Source: Acidobacteriota bacterium
GTDB lineage: Bacteria; Acidobacteriota; Terriglobia; Terriglobales; Acidobacteriaceae
Length of the DNA stretch: 8,086 nt
Direction of reading: 5' to 3'
Assembly (NCBI GenBank): GCA_021781255.1
Contig: JAJXXG010000554.1
Span: 1 to 8,086 of the forward strand
Position numbers and translations under genes: made by a program. The notes beneath the pieces are model-generated. The model was not told the origin of the DNA, searched no databases, and saw only the letters and a program-made list of their open reading frames with translations. Shown here in pieces: positions 1 through 5,401 of the stretch. How positions within the stretch are numbered: the first letter of the stretch is position 1; every line of letters begins with the position of its first letter.

Positions 1-2207
1 GCGGACAGGAGACCTACGGCGAAGATCCGTTCCTGACCGCGCGCATGGGTGTCGCCTACGTCACCGGAATGCAGGGCGACGATCCGCGCTACTACCGCGT
101 AATCGCCACGCCCAAGCACTTCGATGTGCACTCCGGTCCGGAGCCGACGCGCCACTTTGCCGATGTTGACGTCAGCAGGCACGACGAGCTCGACACCTAT
201 CTGCCGGCATTTCGCGCCGCCGTCACCGAAGCAAAGGCCGATTCGGTCATGTGCGCTTATAACGCCATCAACGGGCAGCCGGCCTGCGCCAATGAGTTCC
301 TGCTCGAAGATCAACTGCGCGGCAAGTGGGGATTTCAGGGCTATGTCGTCTCCGATTGCGGCGCGGTGCGCGATATCTTCACCGGCCACCATTACGCGCC
401 GTCCCAGGCCCAGGCATCCGCGATCAGCCTTGAGCGCGGCATGGACAACGAGTGCATCGATTTCCGCGCCACGGTCACGGACGATCACGATTACAAGCCT
501 TACCTCGACGCCGTCAACGAGGGCTATCTCAAGGAGACGACAATCGATACCGCGCTGGTGCGGCTGTTTACGGCGCGCATCCGGCTGGGGCTCTTCGATC
601 CTCCGCAGATGGTTCCGTATTCCAGGATCGACGCCGGCCAGTTGAACAGCCCCGCGCACCGCGCGCTGGCCCTCACGCTGGCGAATGAGTCCATGGTGCT
701 CTTGAAGAACGACGGCACGCTGCCGCTGAAAACCAGCGGAACCAGCGTTCTTGTCGTGGGCCCGCTGGCGGAGCAGACCCGCGTCCTCCTCGGCAACTAC
801 AACGGGATTCCCACGCATACGGTTTCAGTTCTGGAGGGAATCAGGCAGGAGTTTGCCGCGGACAAGGTGAACTTCGTCCCAGGCACAGGCTTCCTCAGCA
901 AGCACACGGAGCCGGTGCACGCTGCGTTGCTCACCACCGGCGGACGGCCCGGCGCAAAGGCGACCTATCTCAAGCAGGACATCGTGAGCTTTTCGAATCA
1001 GGAGTCGGGCGCAATCTCCGCGCTGGTATCGCGCATCGAGCCGGGCATCGACATTGCCGCTCAGCCGCTGCCCGTTGAAGCCGCCCAGGCCGATCCGCTC
1101 ACCGTGCACTGGGAGACCACGCTTACCCCTACCCAGACCGGCGATTACAACCTGGGCGTAGAGACCGATGGATTCTTCCGCGTCTTTCTTGACGGCAAGC
1201 TGGTGACGATAGCTAACTATCCCCACGGCGTCGAGACGCTGACGGGCAAGGTGCATCTTGAAGCCGCCAGGCCATACAAGCTGGAGGTGGAGTACCAGCG
1301 CACAGCGAAGGCGGCGCCGCACCTCCAACTGGTCTGGGGCCGAATCGATCGTAGCGTTGACCCCGCGGCGCTGGCCGCGGCGCAACATGCCGACGTGATT
1401 GTTGCCGTGGTCGGGATCACCAGCGAACTTGAAGGCGAGGAGATGAAGGTGAACGAGCCCGGCTTCCAGGGCGGCGACCGCACCAGCCTCGATCTGCCGG
1501 AACCCGAGGAGAAGCTTCTTGAGGCGCTCGCCGGCACAGGCAAGCCTTTGGTGGTTGTGTTGACCAACGGTAGCGCCCTGGCGGTGAACTGGGCCAATGC
1601 GCACGCCAGCGCGATTCTCGATGCCTGGTACCCCGGCGAAGAAGGCGGAACCGCCGTAGCGCAAACGCTCGCAGGCAAAAACAACCCCGCCGGACGTCTT
1701 CCCGTGACCTTCTACAAGGACGTGAGCCAGTTGCCGAACTTCGAGGATTACTCGATGCAGGGGCGCACGTACCGCTACTTTACGGGCACGCCGCTCTATC
1801 CCTTCGGCTACGGGCTGAGCTACACCAAGTTCGCGTACAGCAAGCTCACGCTGCCCGCGGCGCCGGTTGAAGCGGGCCAGCCGGTGGTTGTCGAAGCTAC
1901 CGTAACCAACACGGGTTCCCGCCCCGGCGATGAGGTCGCGCAGCTCTACCTCAACTTTCCTGCCGTGCCCGGCGCGCCGTTGCGCGCGCTGCGGGGATTC
2001 GAGCGCATCCATCTGGAGCCCGGCGCGTCGCAGAAAGTCCGGTTCGAGCTTAAACCGCGCGACCTCAGTATGGTCACCGAAGCGGGCGAGCCGATTGTCG
2101 CCGATGGCGGCTATACCGTGACCGTCGGCGGCGGGCAGCCGGCCACCGGCGCGCCAGTTGTTGCCGGTCAATTTACCGTTCACGGCACGCTCAAGCTGCC
2201 GGAGTAA
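1..2207 (+). CDS. Glycoside hydrolase family 3, beta-xylosidase/beta-glucosidase type with PA14 insert (5'-partial)
   Basis: The frame is open from base 3 and reads GQETYGEDPFLT before the first ATG at 45, a classic internal GH3 motif, so the true start and any signal peptide lie upstream. Numbering from that ATG: KH substrate-site motif at 24-25; GYVVSDCGAV at 99-108 with the expected nucleophile Asp104 (bases 354-356); start of the GH3 C-terminal domain near 217 (MVLLKNDGTLPL); a PA14-like insert at about 292-433; SELEGEEM at 460-467 holding the likely acid/base Glu; GGDRTSLDLP at 476-485; PFGYGLSYT at 586-594; fibronectin III-like domain at about 605-695. Members hydrolyse terminal beta-linked sugars of plant oligosaccharides, usually outside the cytoplasm. 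SDC rather than SDW at the nucleophile, and the ACANEFLL context, favour the xylosidase clade, but the substrate is inferred. The key residues seen are intact. Confidence 0.95.
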   Translation, partial: GQETYGEDPFLTARMGVAYVTGMQGDDPRYYRVIATPKHFDVHSGPEPTRHFADVDVSRHDELDTYLPAFRAAVTEAKADSVMCAYNAINGQPACANEFLLEDQLRGKWGFQGYVVSDCGAVRDIFTGHHYAPSQAQASAISLERGMDNECIDFRATVTDDHDYKPYLDAVNEGYLKETTIDTALVRLFTARIRLGLFDPPQMVPYSRIDAGQLNSPAHRALALTLANESMVLLKNDGTLPLKTSGTSVLVVGPLAEQTRVLLGNYNGIPTHTVSVLEGIRQEFAADKVNFVPGTGFLSKHTEPVHAALLTTGGRPGAKATYLKQDIVSFSNQESGAISALVSRIEPGIDIAAQPLPVEAAQADPLTVHWETTLTPTQTGDYNLGVETDGFFRVFLDGKLVTIANYPHGVETLTGKVHLEAARPYKLEVEYQRTAKAAPHLQLVWGRIDRSVDPAALAAAQHADVIVAVVGITSELEGEEMKVNEPGFQGGDRTSLDLPEPEEKLLEALAGTGKPLVVVLTNGSALAVNWANAHASAILDAWYPGEEGGTAVAQTLAGKNNPAGRLPVTFYKDVSQLPNFEDYSMQGRTYRYFTGTPLYPFGYGLSYTKFAYSKLTLPAAPVEAGQPVVVEATVTNTGSRPGDEVAQLYLNFPAVPGAPLRALRGFERIHLEPGASQKVRFELKPRDLSMVTEAGEPIVADGGYTVTVGGGQPATGAPVVAGQFTVHGTLKLPE

Positions 2208-2228
2208 GTATTTTTTCGAGAGGAAGAT

Positions 2229-2259
2229 GGGGCGTTTCAGCGGCGCGAAACGCCCCTTT
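2229..2259 (+). terminator. Rho-independent-type terminator after the GH3 gene
   Basis: A perfect 10-bp stem, GGGGCGTTTC (2229-2238) with GAAACGCCCC (2247-2256), encloses an 8-nt loop and is followed by TTT. It starts 22 bases after the GH3 stop codon. The T-run is short but the stem is very stable. It probably ends GH3 transcription, so pit would need its own promoter in the following interval. Confidence 0.75.
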
Positions 2260-2350
2260 CCGCAAAGCCTGTCAAGCCCTTCCGGCAAGAAACGCCCATT
2301 CCGTCGCAGGAGGGGAGATTGACGAGGCTAAGTCAATATAAATGAGCAAT

Positions 2351-2383
2351 TTTCATCTTTTGTTCATGTCTGTTAAACCTCCC
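2351..2383 (+). promoter_or_regulatory. Possible Pho-box-like element (three 11-bp-phased half sites)
   Basis: TTTCAT (2351), GTTCAT (2362) and TTAAAC (2373) begin exactly 11 bp apart, each followed by a short T/C-rich spacer. PhoB-type response regulators bind direct repeats of roughly CTGTCAT with this 11-bp period, and the next gene is a phosphate transporter. The match to the consensus is partial and the third copy is degenerate, so it may be chance. Confidence 0.2.
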
Positions 2384-2478
2384 GTTCACGGGCAGAACGG
2401 CCGCAATCTTCCACATTCTTCCGCGTGTCGGGTTTAAACTTGTCTGTAACCCGGTTCCTAATCCCTCATGACTGGGTA

Positions 2479-2504
2479 AACAATCGTGACCGACTGCGAT
2501 TGTT
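2479..2504 (+). promoter_or_regulatory. Leader stem-loop abutting a ribosome binding site
   Basis: AACAATCG and CGATTGTT form a perfect 8-bp stem with a 10-nt loop. The right arm runs directly into GAGG (2505-2508), the Shine-Dalgarno-like sequence of the small ORF at 2513. The downstream bases GAGGTTTT are not a clean U-tract, so an attenuator or translational control hairpin is as plausible as a terminator. A role is inferred from position only. Confidence 0.3.
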
Positions 2505-2512
2505 GAGGTTTT

Positions 2513-2653
2513 ATGGACGCCATATTCTCCGGCTCGTCTGCTTTCCGCCAAAATCCATCCTTATTTTCCGTGGAAGTTTCTGCTGTTGCTCAAGTTCCAT
2601 CGCGGAGGCCCAGGCGGCTCCGGAATTTCTCCGGCCGCATTGGTGATCTCTGA
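2513..2653 (+). CDS. Candidate 46-aa leader peptide overlapping the pit start
   Basis: An ATG at 2513 lies 4 nt after GAGG and opens a 46-codon frame, starting MDAIFSGSSA and ending FSGRIGDL, with an Arg-rich stretch (SRRPRRLR) at residues 30-37. Its TGA (2651-2653) shares one base with the pit ATG, giving a TGATG junction typical of translational coupling. I recognise no family and see no membrane segment or metal motif. It could be a regulatory upstream ORF whose translation delivers ribosomes to pit, or a chance frame: a 46-codon ORF is not improbable, and other frames are also open here. The Shine-Dalgarno, adjacent hairpin and exact stop/start overlap are the reasons to list it. Confidence 0.35.
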   Translation: MDAIFSGSSAFRQNPSLFSVEVSAVAQVPSRRPRRLRNFSGRIGDL

Positions 2654-4269
2654 TGGCCGATCTAGCAACGGCAGTTCATGCCATTCCCGCGTCGACGTCA
2701 CTCGCCGATCGCAAGCTATCCAGCCGCTCGCGCCGGGCGGGTGTTGGGATCTTTGTGCTGGCTCTGGCCGCCGGCGTGTCCTATATCGGCGTCCACCTCG
2801 CCAAAGACCTGAACCGCGTCACCGTGAACGGGATCTGGCCCTATCTCCTGCTCGGACTGGCTCTTACCATCGCCCTTGGCTTCGAGTTCGTCAATGGCTT
2901 TCACGACACCGCCAACGCCGTGGCCACCGTGATCTACACCAACTCCCTGCCGCCGCACTTTGCCGTGGTGTGGTCGGGATTCTGTAACCTGGCCGGAGTT
3001 CTGCTGTCGTCTGGCACCGTGGCGTTTGCCGTCATCGCGCTGCTGCCGGTGGAACTGATCCTCAAGGTGAGCTCCGGCACCGGCTTCGCCATGGTCTTTG
3101 CACTTCTCATCGCGGCGATTTTGTGGAACTTAGGTACATGGTGGTTCGGCCTGCCCGCATCCAGCTCGCACACCATGGTCGGTTCCATCATCGGCGTGGG
3201 CCTGGCAAGCCAGTTGTTGAACGCGCACGGAAGAACCTCGGGGCTGGATTGGAGCCAGGTCGTCAAGGTGCTTGAGGCTCTGCTGGTGTCGCCGGTGCTG
3301 GGTTTTGCGCTGGCCGCCATCCTGCTCCTCGTGTCCAAGCGACTGATCCGGATTCCTGTGCTTTATGAGGCGCCTAAAGGCAACGAGCCGCCGCCATGGC
3401 CGATTCGCCTTCTCATGGTGGGCACGTGCACCGGTGTCAGTTACTTCCACGGATCCAACGACGGGCAGAAGGGAATGGGGCTCATCATGCTCATCCTTAT
3501 CGGCACCGTCCCTACGGCCTATGCGCTCAATCACAACGCCAGCGCGGCCGAGGTCCAGAGTTTCATCGCGGCTTCCGCGCAGGCAGGCCGGATTCTGGAG
3601 CGGCATGTGCAACCGGGCACGCCCGATCCCGATGCCCGCACCGAAATCACCAACTACATCCAGACCCGGAAACTTCAGCCCACAACACTCCTCGCGCTCA
3701 GCCAGCTCGTCGACGAACTGAACCGCGAGGTCTCTTCTTACAAGACGCTGCAATCCATTCCTGCCCAGGCGCAGACCAACATGCGCAACGACATGTACCT
3801 GGCAGGCCGGGCGTTGCGCGTCATGAATCCCGCCCACGATCCTGCCTTCACACCCGCTGAAGGCAAGGCGCTGAATGACTATCAGGGCAAACTCGACAAG
3901 GCGACAAAGTTCATCCCCGACTGGGTGAAGGTGGCCGTTGCGCTGGCGCTGGGTCTGGGCACCATGGTGGGCTGGAAGCGAATCGTTGTCACTGTCGGCG
4001 AGAGAATCGGCAAAGAGAATATGACCTATGCGCAGGGCGCCAGCGCCGGACTCGTCACCATGGCGACCATCTTTGCCGCGGACGCCTGGAGCCTGCCCGT
4101 CTCCACCACGCATATTCTCAGTTCCGGAGTGGCCGGCACCATGGCCGCCAACGGCAGCGGCCTGCGCCTGTCCACGGTGCGCAACATCGCCGCAGGCTGG
4201 GTCTTTACCCTGCCCGCGGCAGCCCTGCTCTCGGGCCTGCTTTACCTGCTGTTCCACGCGATCTTTTGA
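2653..4269 (+). CDS. pit: PitA-type low-affinity inorganic phosphate transporter
   Basis: This 538-residue inner-membrane PiT protein imports phosphate, probably as metal-phosphate with protons. The family signatures are intact: NGFHDTANAVATVIYT (81-96), LPASSSHTMVGSIIG (167-181), FHGSNDGQKGMG (265-276) and LPVSTTHILSSGVAG (481-495); the two repeated halves are separated by a hydrophilic segment at about 291-422, as in E. coli PitA. The first signature sits about 50 residues later than in E. coli PitA because of an N-terminal extension with a hydrophobic stretch at about 31-50, probably an extra membrane helix. The start is well fixed: an in-frame TGA lies at 2644-2646 and a GGTGAT Shine-Dalgarno-like sequence at 2642-2647. 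The previous small ORF stops inside this ATG. No DUF47/PhoU-like partner gene is adjacent. Metal co-substrate and affinity cannot be read from sequence. Confidence 0.95.
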   Translation: MADLATAVHAIPASTSLADRKLSSRSRRAGVGIFVLALAAGVSYIGVHLAKDLNRVTVNGIWPYLLLGLALTIALGFEFVNGFHDTANAVATVIYTNSLPPHFAVVWSGFCNLAGVLLSSGTVAFAVIALLPVELILKVSSGTGFAMVFALLIAAILWNLGTWWFGLPASSSHTMVGSIIGVGLASQLLNAHGRTSGLDWSQVVKVLEALLVSPVLGFALAAILLLVSKRLIRIPVLYEAPKGNEPPPWPIRLLMVGTCTGVSYFHGSNDGQKGMGLIMLILIGTVPTAYALNHNASAAEVQSFIAASAQAGRILERHVQPGTPDPDARTEITNYIQTRKLQPTTLLALSQLVDELNREVSSYKTLQSIPAQAQTNMRNDMYLAGRALRVMNPAHDPAFTPAEGKALNDYQGKLDKATKFIPDWVKVAVALALGLGTMVGWKRIVVTVGERIGKENMTYAQGASAGLVTMATIFAADAWSLPVSTTHILSSGVAGTMAANGSGLRLSTVRNIAAGWVFTLPAAALLSGLLYLLFHAIF

Positions 4270-4284
4270 TCGGCAAGCTGCCGA
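4270..4284 (+). terminator. Small stem-loop directly after pit (weak terminator candidate)
   Basis: TCGGCA (4270-4275) and TGCCGA (4279-4284) form a perfect 6-bp stem with a 3-nt loop, starting on the base after the pit stop codon. No T-run follows, so it may only stabilise the mRNA 3' end. The 119 bp between pit and scpB would have room for an scpB promoter, but no good -35/-10 pair is visible. Confidence 0.25.
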
Positions 4285-4388
4285 GCTAACGGCGTCCCGC
4301 GAGGGCCGGACGCTGCGTGCGCGCATTTTCCGCTCAGCGCGCAAATACGGTCACATCCGGTACCATACAGAATGGTGCGGAACAAAGA

Positions 4389-5387
4389 ATGAGTCTGAAA
4401 GCAAAGCTGGAAGCCGTAATTTACGCCGCCGAAGAGCCGGTGACTCTGGCGCAACTGGCCGGCGTGTTCGCCGACGAGGCCCTGGAGTTGAAGGCGGAGC
4501 AGGAAGCCGCGGCGCAAAAGGAATCCGAAGAGCCGGGCGCGGAGGATGCTGAAGTTGCGCCTCCGGCGCAGGAGCCGCTGCCTGAATTGGAATCGCCGGC
4601 CGATGCGGCGGCGGAAGAGGCGGCTGCCGGTGAGACCGCCGAAGCTGGCGTCACGGAGGCGTCGGATGCGGCGCAGGAATCTGCCGGGCCCGATGCGGCG
4701 CAGGTTGAGGCCGAGGCCAAGCGCGCGGCCAGGCAGCGCGATCGCGAGGTGCGCGGAGTCATCAAAACGCTGCTCGACGAGCTGATCTCCGAGTATGCCG
4801 TGGATGCGCGCGGTGTGGAAGTGCGCGAGATTGCCGGCGGCTACCGGATGGCTACCAAGCCCGAGTGCCACGATGCCGTGCGCGCGTTCATCAAGGGACA
4901 GAAGCCGGCGCTTAAGCTTTCGCTGCCGGCCCTGGAGACGCTGGCCGTAATCGCCTACAAGCAGCCCATCACGGCGCCGGAGGTCAACGAGATTCGCGGC
5001 GTGGACTCGTCGGGAGTCTTCGGATCGCTGCTGGCTCGGAAACTGATCGCGACCGCGGGACGCAAGCCTGTGATCGGGCGGCCGATTCTCTACAAGACGA
5101 CGCGCGAGTTCCTGCTTCGCTTTGGATTAAAGGACGTCTCCGAACTGCCGTCCATGGAAGAGTTTGAGAAGATGGCGGCCAGCGAACTGGAGGAATCGGA
5201 ACTGGCAGGCGATGAGGCGCCGGCCGGCGAGTCCTTCCCTGAATTCAATCCGGATCCAGTTGTGGAAACAGAGACCGGTGACGCGGAGGGACAGAATGAA
5301 ACCGCCGCGGAGCCAGAGCCCGAGCCCCCAGCCACGGCGGAACCTGGAGAATCGCCCGCGGAAGCTCCGAACAGTCGTATGCAGTAA
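4389..5387 (+). CDS. scpB: Segregation and condensation protein B (ScpB)
   Basis: ScpB is a dimeric kleisin-associated winged-helix protein that works with ScpA and SMC to condense and segregate the chromosome. This 332-residue protein begins MSLKAKLEAVIYAAEEPVTL as the family does. Helix 1 resumes at about 117-165 (VIKTLLDELISEYA, then VEVREIAGGYRMATKPE), and the second winged helix covers about 173-248, with LSLPALETLAVIAYKQPIT (177-195), EIRGVDSSGVFGSLL (201-215) and GRPILYKTTREFLLRFGL (230-247). Residues 36-110 are an Ala/Glu-rich acidic insertion splitting the first winged helix, and about 265-332 form an acidic, Pro-rich tail; canonical ScpB is roughly 180-200 residues. The ATG at 4389 is chosen over an upstream GTG (4317) because it matches the family N-terminus and has GGAA 6 nt upstream. 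It is followed after 14 nt by rluB, a common pairing. scpA is not directly upstream. Confidence 0.93.
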   Translation: MSLKAKLEAVIYAAEEPVTLAQLAGVFADEALELKAEQEAAAQKESEEPGAEDAEVAPPAQEPLPELESPADAAAEEAAAGETAEAGVTEASDAAQESAGPDAAQVEAEAKRAARQRDREVRGVIKTLLDELISEYAVDARGVEVREIAGGYRMATKPECHDAVRAFIKGQKPALKLSLPALETLAVIAYKQPITAPEVNEIRGVDSSGVFGSLLARKLIATAGRKPVIGRPILYKTTREFLLRFGLKDVSELPSMEEFEKMAASELEESELAGDEAPAGESFPEFNPDPVVETETGDAEGQNETAAEPEPEPPATAEPGESPAEAPNSRMQ

Positions 5388-5389
5388 GC

Positions 5390-5394
5390 GGAGG
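5390..5394 (+). promoter_or_regulatory. Shine-Dalgarno sequence of rluB
   Basis: GGAGG ends 7 nt before the ATG at 5402, the strongest ribosome binding site in the window. It lies in the 14-nt gap after the scpB stop, supporting co-transcription and independent efficient initiation of rluB. Confidence 0.8.
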
Positions 5395-5401
5395 TTGCCA
5401 C

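Larger units (their letters stand above)
2260..2512. other. Non-coding leader upstream of pit, with several inverted repeats
   Basis: No convincing protein gene is visible here; the frames open on either strand lack recognisable motifs. The stretch is less GC-rich than the genes around it. Three perfect inverted repeats are present: CCGTTC/GAACGG (2382-2387 and 2395-2400), CGGGTT/AACCCG (2429-2434 and 2448-2453) and AACAATCG/CGATTGTT (2479-2486 and 2497-2504). A TTGACG at 2319 and a TATAAA at 2337 look promoter-like, but their 12-bp spacing is too short for a standard sigma-70 pair, so no promoter is called. The region presumably holds the pit promoter and 5' untranslated leader. Confidence 0.5.

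Noticed and set aside
825..2288. 487-codon open frame on the minus strand
   Set aside because: It lies opposite the GH3 gene, has no recognisable motif, and its composition is what codon bias in GC-rich DNA produces on the antisense strand.
2319..2342. TTGACG plus TATAAA as a sigma-70 promoter for pit
   Set aside because: The spacer is only 12 bp, well short of the normal 16-18, so the pair was not called.
2425..2646. 73-codon frame from a GTG, ending at the TGA just before pit
   Set aside because: No ribosome binding site or recognisable composition; it matters only because its stop fixes the pit start.
2586..2987. 133-codon + frame across the pit start
   Set aside because: Overlaps the conserved beginning of pit out of frame; no motif.
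3130..4344. 404-codon minus-strand frame
   Set aside because: Shadow of pit, whose family motifs on the + strand are unambiguous; the product is His/Arg/Gly-rich without domain signatures.
4317..4388. Upstream GTG start adding 24 residues to ScpB
   Set aside because: The added residues do not resemble any ScpB N-terminus, whereas the ATG at 4389 starts exactly like the family.
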